Shown here: piece by piece, positions 18,590 through 27,185 of the stretch
How positions within the stretch are numbered: the stretch's first letter is position 1
Layout: every line of letters starts with the position of its first letter
Assembly (NCBI RefSeq): GCF_028595285.1
Contig: NZ_JAQQXQ010000001.1
Span: 332,308-396,307 of the forward strand
Direction: 5' to 3'
DNA: 64,000 bases
From: Erythrobacter fulvus
Lineage (GTDB): Bacteria; Pseudomonadota; Alphaproteobacteria; Sphingomonadales; Sphingomonadaceae
Translations under genes and position numbers: made by a program
The notes under the pieces: model-generated
Seen by the model: only the letters and a program-made list of their open reading frames with translations
Databases searched by the model: none
What the model was told of the DNA's origin: nothing

Positions 18590-19249
18590 TCAGCGCCCAA
18601 GGATAGCAACCTTCAAAGCGACGATGGAAGCGCCCCTGCCCTCCATCAACGGACGTCCGCCGCGTTTCAAGGCCCGGAGCGCCAGTGCTTCCAGCACGCC
18701 CAGCCCCCGCAACGCCGATGGCAGCGGCAGATCGGGGCACGATCCACCAAGCCCTTGTGCGATCGCAGCCTCGCGTTCTTCCGTACCGCTCAGATTTGCG
18801 GCGATATCGGCGAGGATATATCGCCTGCCTGCCATCGCAATGCGCGATCCCAGCATCTCGTCCGCCGCGGGAAGCAAGGCGGCAAAGGGCGCGGCCCGGC
18901 CTGCTGCGCAGCGACCAAGATCATCAGGCTCCAGCGAACCGCCCGGCAGGAGATATTCCCACCCGTCGACCATCCGGACCAGCGCATCCTCCCTGCCCGC
19001 CCAGTGCGTGCCCAGCCCATCAAGCACGACATCGCCCAGCGGGCGATCGCCAACCGGCTTTCCCAGCATCTCGCGCCACCAGGCAAGCCGCATCTGGCCC
19101 AGCATCGGTTCGGAAGTGCGGGTGACGATCCGGGCCAGTCTGCGGTCAAGCTGAAGAAACGTGCTTAACGGCCCGCGCAGAGCCTGCGGCGTCCACGCCA
19201 GCGCCAGGCCGGCTTCGGCAGGCAGGGTTTCGTCGGCTATCTCGCTCAC
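18590..19249 (-). CDS. Squalene/phytoene synthase-like protein lacking catalytic Asp motifs
   Basis: 219 residues from a GTG at 19249, the point where family similarity begins; an ATG at 19318 preceded by AGGGG is an alternative that adds a Cys/His-rich 23-residue leader. MLGQMRLAWWREML is the recognisable landmark of the squalene/phytoene synthase superfamily. The two Asp-rich motifs of real synthases (DDxxD type) are not present: FLQLDRRLARI and ILADIAANLSG stand in their place. That pattern fits the NDUFAF6-like branch, linked in mitochondria to complex I assembly, rather than carotenoid synthesis. This assignment is inference. Confidence 0.62.
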   Translation of the reverse strand: MSEIADETLPAEAGLALAWTPQALRGPLSTFLQLDRRLARIVTRTSEPMLGQMRLAWWREMLGKPVGDRPLGDVVLDGLGTHWAGREDALVRMVDGWEYLLPGGSLEPDDLGRCAAGRAAPFAALLPAADEMLGSRIAMAGRRYILADIAANLSGTEEREAAIAQGLGGSCPDLPLPSALRGLGVLEALALRALKRGGRPLMEGRGASIVALKVAILGR

Positions 19250-19339
19250 AGGCCGCGGCCTAGCCGCGCTGTGGTGGAAATGGCAAGCGAACTGTCTCCG
19301 GGCGGGACAGGGCTGCATTATTAAACCCCTGTAACGCAA

Positions 19340-19355
19340 TTAGGATTTCGTTAAC
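19340..19355 (+). promoter_or_regulatory. Candidate CtrA box upstream of the Tad pseudopilin operon
   Basis: TTAG-GATTTCG-TTAAC fits the alphaproteobacterial CtrA consensus TTAA-N7-TTAAC with one mismatch and an intact TTAACC half. It lies 107 bp before the tadG-like start. A weaker neighbour TTAA-N7-TAAC lies at 19321-19335. Confidence 0.45.
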
Positions 19356-19461
19356 CACGATCTTTCGCAGTCCGCTTACCAGAAGGTTCTAGATCAGGCC
19401 CATGCATCCGGAATTCCCCCCGGTTTCATGGGGAAAAGGTTAGCGGAAGGACGCGCATCCG

Positions 19462-21474
19462 ATGGGGCAAGAATACCAGCGAAAGTCGTTTCTGCGCTCG
19501 CTCCTGCATGACAGGACTGCGAACACGATCGTCATTTCGGCAGTGTCGCTCATCCCGTTGATGGCAATGGTGGGCGGCGGCATCGATGCCAGTCGCTATT
19601 ACATGACCCAATCGCGCATGCAGGCGGCGTGTGACGCCGGCGCGCTGGCCGCGCGGCGCGCGATGGTGGATGATACCTTCACATCCGAACACCGCCAGTT
19701 GGGCCTCGATTTCTACGACCAGAACTTCTCGCAGGGCATGTTCGGCCTTGAAAGCGGCCAGCGTGATTACACCAGCGACGGCCAGGGTGTGGTGACCGGC
19801 ACTGCCAGCGGCACTCTGCCCACCAGCATCATGTCGGCATTCGGTTTCGAGAACTTCCAGCTTCAGGTCAGTTGCACCGCCGAAATCAACATCTCGAACA
19901 CCGACATCATGTTCGTGCTCGACACCACCGGATCGATGGCCAGTTGCCCCGACGGGTCGAACTGCGGCTCCGGCCCGGGCTCCAAGATCGTTGCGCTGCG
20001 CGAGGCGGTGATCGACTTCTACGATTCGGTGGAATCCGCAACCTCGGCCAGCGCGCAGGTGCGTTACGGCATCGTGCCCTATTCGCGGCAGGTGAATGTC
20101 GGCTTCTCAATCCCGACCCAGTACATGGCAAGTCGCCACACCTATCAATCGCGCGTCGCACGATTCCACGAGGTGCAGATTCTGGTTCCCGGCAACGGCG
20201 TCGAGGTGGGCGACTGGTTCAACTATTCCGAACAGACCGAATGGATCCCGCGCTTCTCGAGCAATTTCGGATCGAGTAACGAGGCGGACTATCGCTTCAA
20301 CAACCGCAGGAACCGGCCCGATCGCCGTGACGATGCGGATCGCGACCGGTGCGAGGCCTATAGCGGCAACAGCTTTTCGGTCGGCGACGAAGTCTGGCAG
20401 GTCCTGACCGACAATTATGTCCTCCAGGCGTGGAGTACCGGCAGCCTGGACACCCGCGCCGGTTGCAGCGGGGTGATCCGCAAATGGCGGCGGGCCACGC
20501 AAGACGACGTCATTCCCGACACCTATCGTACGGAGCTCCAGTTCCGCGACTATGTCTATTGCCCGGTCGATACCGACGATGACACGCCGTGCAACGTCAC
20601 CAATCCCGCAGGCAGCCCGCCGGGATGGGAAACCGTGGATCTGTCGACGCTCTACGATGACAACCGCATCGAATTGCCGACCGGCAGCCTGTCCGCTGGC
20701 ACAACCAATTTCAGCGGCCTGATGCAAACCCACACATGGGATGGCTGTATCGAAGAACCCACGACGGTGCTGACGGACAACTACAACCCGATCCCTGCGG
20801 CGGCGCATGACCTTAACATCAATCTTCTGCCTGCAACCGAGGAGCAGCGCTGGAAGCCCGCGCTGATCAGCGCGACGTGGAAACGCGAGGACGGCAGCAC
20901 CAACACCCTGAACTGGCTGTATCAGACCTGGGACGAAAACCGTCCGGGCTACACCTGTCCGCGTGAAGCCATCCGCTTGTCGGAAATCACCCGCACCGAC
21001 CTGCAGGCCTATGTGAACAGCCTCGTTGCGAGCGGTAACACGTATCACGACATCGGTATGCTGTGGGGTGCGCGCTTCATCTCTCCGCGGGGCCTGTTTG
21101 CGGCCGACAACGATACCGCGCCCAATGGTGATGCCATCGCCCGCCACATCGTCTTCATGACCGACGGTGCGCAGGTGAACAACATCGAGGATTATGCCAC
21201 GCACGGAACCGAATTCTGGGACCGCCGCATCACCGGCGACGGTAACGGGGGCCTGCTGACAAGCCGGCGTGCCGCGCGCCTGCAGGCGATCTGCCGCGCT
21301 GCCCGGCAGGAGAACATCACCGTGTGGGTGGTCGCCTTCGGCACCACGCTGACCCAGAACCTGATCGATTGCGCATCGCCGGGCCGGGCCTACAGCGCGC
21401 AGGACAATGACGCGCTGAAGGCGGCCTTCCGCGAAATCGCGCAGAAGATCGCAGCACTGAGGCTCACGTCATGA
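19462..21474 (+). CDS. TadG-like pilus-associated protein with von Willebrand A domain
   Basis: 670 residues. A basic N terminus is followed by one membrane helix (about residues 22-40) of the Tad pseudopilin type, then GGGIDASRYYMTQSRMQAACD, typical of TadG. From about residue 146 a VWA domain begins with DIMFVLDTTGSM, a DxTxS MIDAS metal site at 154-158; the C-terminal part (HIVFMTDGAQVNN, AFGTTL) closes the fold around a long insert. It is exported and probably pilus- or surface-associated. The stop overlaps the next gene by 4 bp. No other tad genes (ATPase, secretin, Flp pilin) are in the window. Confidence 0.88.
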   Translation: MGQEYQRKSFLRSLLHDRTANTIVISAVSLIPLMAMVGGGIDASRYYMTQSRMQAACDAGALAARRAMVDDTFTSEHRQLGLDFYDQNFSQGMFGLESGQRDYTSDGQGVVTGTASGTLPTSIMSAFGFENFQLQVSCTAEINISNTDIMFVLDTTGSMASCPDGSNCGSGPGSKIVALREAVIDFYDSVESATSASAQVRYGIVPYSRQVNVGFSIPTQYMASRHTYQSRVARFHEVQILVPGNGVEVGDWFNYSEQTEWIPRFSSNFGSSNEADYRFNNRRNRPDRRDDADRDRCEAYSGNSFSVGDEVWQVLTDNYVLQAWSTGSLDTRAGCSGVIRKWRRATQDDVIPDTYRTELQFRDYVYCPVDTDDDTPCNVTNPAGSPPGWETVDLSTLYDDNRIELPTGSLSAGTTNFSGLMQTHTWDGCIEEPTTVLTDNYNPIPAAAHDLNINLLPATEEQRWKPALISATWKREDGSTNTLNWLYQTWDENRPGYTCPREAIRLSEITRTDLQAYVNSLVASGNTYHDIGMLWGARFISPRGLFAADNDTAPNGDAIARHIVFMTDGAQVNNIEDYATHGTEFWDRRITGDGNGGLLTSRRAARLQAICRAARQENITVWVVAFGTTLTQNLIDCASPGRAYSAQDNDALKAAFREIAQKIAALRLTS

Positions 21475-22091
21475 TCCCTGCCGCCAAAAGCCCTCGCCGC
21501 CGTCCGTTGCTTCGTCATCTGCTGGGTGACCGCAACGGGGCAACGCTGACCGAATTCGGTCTTGTCGCTCCGGTGCTGTGCCTGATGATTATGGGCATCT
21601 TCGACATGGCCCATGCGCAATACACGAACTCGCTGGTTCACGGCGTGCTGCAAAAGGCGGGCCGCGACCTGACGCTCGAAGGGGCCGGGGCCAACCAGGC
21701 CACAATCGACGAGACCGTGCGCCAGCAGGTGCTTAACGTGGTGCCGTCCACATCGACCATCCAGTTCGAGAAACTGTCACACTTCGACTTCAGCGACATC
21801 GGTGAAGCCGAGGAATATGCCGACGACAACAACGACGGCGTCTGCAACGATGGCGAGGTGTTCGTCGATGCCAATGGCAACGGCCAGTGGGATGCCAACC
21901 GCGGACGTGACGGTATCGGCGGTGCACGCGATGCTGTGCTCTACACCGCCGTCGTCACCTACCCGCGGCTGTTCCCGATGTATGGCCTTGCCGGGATGCC
22001 GCAGGAAGTGACCTTGCGCGCCTCCACCGTGCTTCGCAACCAGCCTTTCGACGAGCAAGACCGTTCGAGTGATACGGGGAACTGCCCATGA
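21471..22091 (+). CDS. TadE-like pseudopilin with EF-hand-like loop
   Basis: 206 residues. The N terminus has the TadE-type segment GATLTEFGLVAPVLCLMIMGIFDMAHA with an acidic residue following the processing region and one membrane helix. The middle contains D118-E129 (DDNNDGVCNDGE), which matches a canonical 12-residue EF-hand loop, followed by a second Asp/Asn-rich turn (DANGNGQWD). Calcium-stabilised folding is inferred. It overlaps both neighbours by 4 bp, so the three pseudopilin genes form one translationally coupled operon. Confidence 0.85.
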   Translation: MIPAAKSPRRRPLLRHLLGDRNGATLTEFGLVAPVLCLMIMGIFDMAHAQYTNSLVHGVLQKAGRDLTLEGAGANQATIDETVRQQVLNVVPSTSTIQFEKLSHFDFSDIGEAEEYADDNNDGVCNDGEVFVDANGNGQWDANRGRDGIGGARDAVLYTAVVTYPRLFPMYGLAGMPQEVTLRASTVLRNQPFDEQDRSSDTGNCP

Positions 22092-22807
22092 CATCCGCAC
22101 CGCTCAAGCGTCTCGAGAAAATCGCCGGACCGGTTTCGGCGCTCGGTAATTATGCCCGCCGCCTCAAGAAAAGGCTGGCGCCGGACAGTTCCGGCGTTGC
22201 CATGGTCGAATTCGCCTTCACCGCACCGATCGTGCTGGCGATGGGCATGCTCGGCACCGAAACCGCCTATTTCGTCATCACGCACATGCAGGTGAGCCAG
22301 GTCGCGATGCAGGTGGCGGACAATGCCTCGCGCGTGGGCGAACAGGACGTGCTGACGTCCCGCAAGGTCTATGAAAGCGACATCAACGATTCGCTGGTCG
22401 GCGCCGAAAAGCTGGGCGAACAATTCGCGATTTTCCAGCGCGGCCGCGTGATCATCTCCAGCCTTCAGCAAAACGCTGACGGCGGGCAGTGGATCAACTG
22501 GCAGCGCTGCCGCGGCGCGAAGGTGTTCAATTCAAGCTACGGCGTCGAAGGCGACGGTGCCACCGGAACCGGTTTCCCGGGTATGGGCGAAGCTGCCAAC
22601 CGCATCACCGCCAGCCCCGGGACGGCGGTGATGTTTGTCGAGATTTCCTATGACTACGATTCGCTGACCCCGTTCGACATCTTCGACGGGCGCGAGATCC
22701 GTTACACGGCAGCCTTCAACGTCCGCGATTCGCGCGACCTGACGCGACTCTACGACGACGGCCCTTCGGCCGATTGCGGCACCTATTCGGCGGCCCGCCC
22801 GAGCTGA
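22088..22807 (+). CDS. TadE/TadF-like pseudopilin
   Basis: 239 residues. A cytoplasmic lead of about 35 residues precedes SGVAMVEFAFTAPIVLAMGMLG, the TadE/F processing and membrane segment. A periplasmic beta-rich domain follows, with two Cys residues (WQRCRGAK, SADCGTY) that could form a disulfide. It is the last gene of the tad trio, overlapping the previous gene by 4 bp and convergent with pdhB 25 bp downstream. Minor pilin function is inferred from family membership. Confidence 0.84.
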   Translation: MTSAPLKRLEKIAGPVSALGNYARRLKKRLAPDSSGVAMVEFAFTAPIVLAMGMLGTETAYFVITHMQVSQVAMQVADNASRVGEQDVLTSRKVYESDINDSLVGAEKLGEQFAIFQRGRVIISSLQQNADGGQWINWQRCRGAKVFNSSYGVEGDGATGTGFPGMGEAANRITASPGTAVMFVEISYDYDSLTPFDIFDGREIRYTAAFNVRDSRDLTRLYDDGPSADCGTYSAARPS

Positions 22808-22832
22808 TTTCAGCCGGGCGGCCCTGCCACCA

Positions 22833-24194
22833 CTACTTGTAGCAGACCTTGCGCGCGGCTTCGGCAATGCGCGCCGCGTCGATCAGCGCGAGCTTTTCGA
22901 GGTTGGCTGCATAAGGCAGCGGCACGTCCTCGTTGCACACCCGCAGGACCGGCGCATCGAGGTGGTCAAAGCCTTCCTCCATGCAGATGCTGACGATCTC
23001 GCTCGCGATCGAGCACGTCGGCCAGCCTTCTTCAGCCACGATCAGGCGGTTGGTCTTGGCGAGGCTTTTCAACACGGTGTCCTTGTCGAGCGGACGCAGC
23101 GTGCGAAGGTCGATCACCTCGGCATCGATGCCCTCGCCCGCAAGCGTTTCGGCCGCTTCGAGTGCCAGCCCGACGCCGATCGAATAGCTGACGATGGTGA
23201 CATCCTTGCCCTCGCGCATGATCCGCGCCTTGCCGATAGGCAGCACGTAATCATCGACGTCCGGCACATCGAAGCTGCGTCCGTAGACCAACTCGTTCTC
23301 AAGGAACACGACCGGGTCTTCCGAACGGATTGCCGCCTTCATCAGGCCCTTGGCATCGGCCGCGTCGTAAGGCGCGATCACGATCAGGCCCGGGACGCTG
23401 GCATACCACGGTCCGTAGTTCTGGCTGTGCTGCGCGCCCACGCGTGACGCTGCACCGTTGGGGCCGCGGAACACAATCGGACAGCGCATCTGGCCGCCCG
23501 ACATGTAGTTGGTTTTTGCAGCCGAATTGATGATGTGGTCGATCGCCTGCATGGCGAAGTTAAAAGTCATGAACTCGACGATCGGACGCAGGCCGCCCAT
23601 CGCCGCGCCGGTGCCGATCCCGGCGAAACCATATTCGGTGATCGGCGTGTCGATCACACGCTTCGGCCCGAATTCAGCCAGCAGGCCTTGCGTCACCTTG
23701 TAGGCGCCCTGGTATTCGGCCACTTCCTCACCCATAACGAAGACGCGGCCATCGCGGCGCATTTCCTCGGCCATGGCATCGCGCAGCGCCTCGCGCACGG
23801 TGGTGCTGGTGAAGCTGGTGCCGGCTGGAATGGCCGGATCGGCAGCAGGCGCCGAGGGGGCGGGCTTTTCCGCCTTCGGGGCGGGCGCCGGTGCAGGAGC
23901 GGGCGCCGGTGCGGGTTCGGGTGTCGCTGCGGGAGCGGGCGAGCCCGCCTCCCCTTCCCCGGCGATCAGCGCGATTACCGCGCCCACCGCCACGTCTTCG
24001 GTACCGGCGGGCACAAGGATCTTCTCGATCACGCCTTCGTCAATGGCTTCGAATTCCATCGTCGCCTTGTCGGTCTCGATCTCGGCGATGATGTCGCCCG
24101 GCGCGATAGTGTCGCCTTCGGCCTTGAGCCACTTGGCGAGCGTGCCCTGCTCCATCGTCGGCGACAGCGCCGGCATCTTCAGTTCGATCGCCAT
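22833..24194 (-). CDS. pdhB: Pyruvate dehydrogenase E1 beta subunit with N-terminal lipoyl domain
   Basis: 453 residues. Residues 1-79 are a lipoyl domain with the modified lysine at K43 ([11 protein letters not shown]). An Ala/Pro/Glu linker (about 85-125) leads to the transketolase-like E1 beta domain. The extra lipoyl domain on E1 beta is characteristic of alphaproteobacteria. With PdhA it decarboxylates pyruvate and acetylates lipoyl groups of the PDH complex. It starts 3 bp after the pdhA stop. LipA, encoded at 9573-10541, is the likely source of its cofactor. No E2 or E3 gene is in the window. Confidence 0.95.
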   Translation of the reverse strand: MAIELKMPALSPTMEQGTLAKWLKAEGDTIAPGDIIAEIETDKATMEFEAIDEGVIEKILVPAGTEDVAVGAVIALIAGEGEAGSPAPAATPEPAPAPAPAPAPAPKAEKPAPSAPAADPAIPAGTSFTSTTVREALRDAMAEEMRRDGRVFVMGEEVAEYQGAYKVTQGLLAEFGPKRVIDTPITEYGFAGIGTGAAMGGLRPIVEFMTFNFAMQAIDHIINSAAKTNYMSGGQMRCPIVFRGPNGAASRVGAQHSQNYGPWYASVPGLIVIAPYDAADAKGLMKAAIRSEDPVVFLENELVYGRSFDVPDVDDYVLPIGKARIMREGKDVTIVSYSIGVGLALEAAETLAGEGIDAEVIDLRTLRPLDKDTVLKSLAKTNRLIVAEEGWPTCSIASEIVSICMEEGFDHLDAPVLRVCNEDVPLPYAANLEKLALIDAARIAEAARKVCYK

Positions 24195-24197
24195 GGC

Positions 24198-25307
24198 TCA
24201 ATACTCCTCCACCAGCACATCGGTGTAGAGTTCGCCCGCAGCCGGTTCCGGCGAGGTTTCCGCAAAGTCGGCCGCCGCGGCCACTTCAGCGCGGATCGCC
24301 TTGTCGATCGCTTTCAATTCGTCCTCGGTCTTGCCTGCTTCGATCAGGGTCTTCTTCAGCCCCTCGATCGGATCATGGTGGTCACGCTGTTCCTGCACTT
24401 CCTCGCGGGTGCGGTACTTGGCCGGGTCGGACATCGAGTGTCCGCGATAACGATAGGTGTTGCACTCCATCAGCACCGGCCCCTTGCCGGCGCGGACGTG
24501 GGCAAAGGCGACTTCGGCGGCGGCGCGCACTTCGAGCACGTCCATGCCGTTCACTTCCATCCCCGGAATGCGGAAGGCCGTGCCGCGGCGGTAGAAGCGG
24601 GTTTCGGCGGAGGAGCGCTTGGTCGCGGTGCCCATGGCGTATTGGTTGTCTTCCACCACAAACACGATCGGCAGGTTCCACAGCGCAGCCATGTTGAAGG
24701 TTTCGTAGACTTGGCCTTGGTTGGCCGCACCATCGCCGAAATAAGCGAGGCACAGCCCGCCGTCGCCGTTGTACTGGTGCGCGAGCGCGAGCCCGCCGCC
24801 AAGCGCCACCTGCGCGCCGACGATGCCGTGCCCGCCATAGAATTTGTGCTCGGTCGAGAACATGTGCATCGACCCGCCCTTGCCCTTGGAGATCCCGGCT
24901 TCGCGGCCCGTTAGTTCGGCCATGATGACCTTGGGATCGATCCCGTACGCGAGCATGTGCCCGTGATCGCGGTAGCCGGTGATCACGGAATCGCGATCAT
25001 TGTCGAGCGCGCTCTGCAGGCCGATAGCGACCGCTTCCTGCCCGATGTAGAGGTGGCAGAAACCGCCGATCAGGCCGAGGCCGTAAAGCTGGCCGGCCTT
25101 CTCCTCGAACCGCCGGATCAGCAGCATCTGGCGGTAGAATTCGAGCATCTCCGCCTCTGACGCGGCATAGCGCTTCTTGGCCTCGAAGGCGTCCTGCAGC
25201 GAATGCAGAATGAAATCGGAATCATCCGCCGGCGCAGCGGCGGGTTTGCGGGTGCGCGCGGCCGGCTTCTTTGCCGCCGACGAAGGCTTGGAAGGCTGCT
25301 TTGCCAA
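24198..25307 (-). CDS. pdhA: Pyruvate dehydrogenase E1 alpha subunit
   Basis: 369 residues. After a Lys/Ala/Pro-rich N-terminal extension (about residues 1-28), the thiamine diphosphate motif is GDGAANQG followed by VFVVEDNQYAMGT, and the phosphorylation-loop region is YRYRGHSMSDPAKYRT. It pairs with PdhB encoded 3 bp downstream as the alpha2-beta2 E1 component. The ftsB-like gene lies upstream on the same strand after a 149 bp gap that probably holds the pdh promoter; I see no distinct operator there. Confidence 0.95.
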   Translation of the reverse strand: MAKQPSKPSSAAKKPAARTRKPAAAPADDSDFILHSLQDAFEAKKRYAASEAEMLEFYRQMLLIRRFEEKAGQLYGLGLIGGFCHLYIGQEAVAIGLQSALDNDRDSVITGYRDHGHMLAYGIDPKVIMAELTGREAGISKGKGGSMHMFSTEHKFYGGHGIVGAQVALGGGLALAHQYNGDGGLCLAYFGDGAANQGQVYETFNMAALWNLPIVFVVEDNQYAMGTATKRSSAETRFYRRGTAFRIPGMEVNGMDVLEVRAAAEVAFAHVRAGKGPVLMECNTYRYRGHSMSDPAKYRTREEVQEQRDHHDPIEGLKKTLIEAGKTEDELKAIDKAIRAEVAAAADFAETSPEPAAGELYTDVLVEEY

Positions 25308-25456
25308 GATCGTTTTCCTCTCTCAGGCGCGCGTCAGGGGAGGAGTAGCGCGCCATTTCGCTATAGGCGGGGATTTGCCCGCGACGCAACGTCAAGCCGG
25401 CGATCGGGCACCGTCCGCATACGAAATCAGCAGGTTTGCAAAAAGGCGATGCCGGG

Positions 25457-25759
25457 TCACTCGTCTTCGAGCGTGATGACGACCTCGTCCTCGTGGATCA
25501 CGCCAAGCTGCTCACGCACGAGCTCGCTGGCGAGATCGGGATCGGCCGCTTCGGGATCAAGCAGCCTGACGCGGTTGCGCAGGGCATCACGTTCTGCCGT
25601 GAGGCGGGCCAGATCTTCCTGACGCTGTTCGAGCGCAGTGGCATTCTCGCTCCACGCCAGCAGCCCCGTGGGCCCGGCAACGGCGAAACCGGCCAGCGCC
25701 AGCAGCACGACAAGCGCCGCTGCCTGCTTCACCCTTTCGCCCGATCCCGCCTTGCGCAT
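25457..25759 (-). CDS. ftsB: FtsB-like septum formation initiator (DivIC family)
   Basis: 100 residues. One membrane helix (about 11-32) is followed by a coiled coil (ALEQRQEDLARLTAERDALRN) and a C-terminal acidic segment ending in VVITLEDE. This topology matches FtsB/DivIC, which acts with FtsL and FtsQ in the divisome and activates septal peptidoglycan synthesis. Its position just upstream of pdhA is the usual alphaproteobacterial location. The coding frame ends 149 bp before pdhA. Confidence 0.85.
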   Translation of the reverse strand: MRKAGSGERVKQAAALVVLLALAGFAVAGPTGLLAWSENATALEQRQEDLARLTAERDALRNRVRLLDPEAADPDLASELVREQLGVIHEDEVVITLEDE

Positions 25760-25864
25760 TTCTGGTCTTTGCCCCTCACACCGATATTTTCCACAGAATC
25801 ACACTTGCCGCCCCGCTGCAAGGGGGATGCGATGCTATGCGCAATAATCTGTGCGGATAGCGGC

Positions 25865-27028
25865 TCAATAGCTGCGCGGCAGGCCGAGCACGTGTTCCGC
25901 CAGATAGGACAGGATGAGGTTGGTCGATATCGGCGCGACAGTATAGAGCCGCGCCTCGCGAAACTTGCGTTCGACGTCGTATTCCTCGGCAAAACCGAAC
26001 CCGCCGAAGGTCTGCACGCACATGTCGGCTGCCGCCCAGCTGGCCTCGGACGCGAGCAGCTTGGCCATGTTGGCTTCCTCTCCCGGATTGCCGCCTCCGT
26101 CGTATACCCGCGCCGCATGATGCACCATCAACTCGGCCGCGCGCATCTGGGCATAGGCGCGTGCGATCGGGAACTGCACGCCTTGGTTCTGGCCGATAGG
26201 ACGGGCAAAGACGTTGCGATCTTTGGCATAGGCAGTCGCCTTGCCGATGAACCACTTGGCATCCCCGATGCATTCGGCAGCAATCAGGATGCGTTCGGCA
26301 TTCATGCCGGACAGGATGTAGCGGAAGCCCTTGCCCTCCTCGCCCACCAGCGCGGATGCGGGGATGCGCAGATCATCGAAGAACACCTCGCAACTCGAAT
26401 GGTTCATCATCGTGCGGATCGGCTTGATGCTCATGCCGTTCTGCAAGGCGGCCTGCATGTCGACGAGGAAGATCGAGAGGCCTTCCGTCTTGCTCGTCAC
26501 CTGATCGCGCGGCGTGGTGCGGGCGAGCAGCAGCATCAGGTCGGAATGTTCGGCACGGCTGGTCCAGATCTTCTGGCCGCTGATCACATATTCGTCGCCG
26601 TCGCGCACAGCGCGGGTTTTCAGGCTCAGGGTGTCGGTGCCGCTGGTAGGTTCGGACACGCCAAAGGCCTGCAAACGCAATTCGCCGCGGGCAATGCGCG
26701 GAAGATAACGCGCCTTCTGCTCTTCGCTGCCGTAACGCAGCAGCGTGTTCATGATGTACATTTGCGCATGGGCGGACGATCCGTTGCACCCGCTCGCCTG
26801 GATTTCCTCCATGATCACGCAGGCCGCCTCAAGGCTGAGGCCGCTGCCGCCATGTTCCACCGGGATCAGCGCGGCAAGGAAGCCCGCCTGCGTCAGCGCA
26901 TCGACGAATTCGGCGGGATATTCGCGCGCGGCGTCCTTGGCGCGCCAATATTCGCCCGGAAAGCCTTCGCACAGGCTGGCGACCGCGCGGCGGATTTCGG
27001 CAAGTTCCTCGGCTTCTTGCGGCATCAT
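25865..27028 (-). CDS. Acyl-CoA dehydrogenase family protein with relocated catalytic Glu
   Basis: 387-residue flavoprotein with the three-part acyl-CoA dehydrogenase fold (GVSEPTSGTD and IWTSRAEHSD are FAD-binding region landmarks). The segment that normally holds the MCAD-type catalytic Glu (IYEGT) reads VAPISTNLIL, without Glu. Instead E245 in SGMNAERIL occupies the helix-G position used as base by isovaleryl-CoA and long-chain acyl-CoA dehydrogenases. The substrate cannot be read from sequence. It is divergent from the dehalogenase-like gene across 157 bp containing a perfect operator-like palindrome. Confidence 0.88.
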   Translation of the reverse strand: MMPQEAEELAEIRRAVASLCEGFPGEYWRAKDAAREYPAEFVDALTQAGFLAALIPVEHGGSGLSLEAACVIMEEIQASGCNGSSAHAQMYIMNTLLRYGSEEQKARYLPRIARGELRLQAFGVSEPTSGTDTLSLKTRAVRDGDEYVISGQKIWTSRAEHSDLMLLLARTTPRDQVTSKTEGLSIFLVDMQAALQNGMSIKPIRTMMNHSSCEVFFDDLRIPASALVGEEGKGFRYILSGMNAERILIAAECIGDAKWFIGKATAYAKDRNVFARPIGQNQGVQFPIARAYAQMRAAELMVHHAARVYDGGGNPGEEANMAKLLASEASWAAADMCVQTFGGFGFAEEYDVERKFREARLYTVAPISTNLILSYLAEHVLGLPRSY

Positions 27029-27082
27029 CTATCCCCTGGTTGCTGCGCGGCTGCTTGCCCGCGTCGCCGGACAAGGTCCACC

Positions 27083-27097
27083 CCGTCAATTTGACGG
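27083..27097. promoter_or_regulatory. Operator-like palindrome between divergent genes
   Basis: CCGTCAA-T-TTGACGG is a perfect inverted repeat with 7-base arms in the 157 bp between the divergent acyl-CoA dehydrogenase and dehalogenase-like genes, 54 bp and 88 bp from their starts. The form is that of a dimeric repressor operator such as TetR or GntR types; no regulator gene is adjacent. Confidence 0.5.
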
Positions 27098-27185
27098 TTC
27101 GCATTCCTTGGCCTTTTCCGCATCACAAGCGCGCTGGCAATCCCGTTTCGATCTGATACTGAAAATGCCGAATGGGAGAACGACC

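Noticed and set aside
20107..21204. 365-codon minus-strand open frame
   Set aside because: Antisense to the TadG-like gene and made of Val/Arg/Gly shadow sequence.
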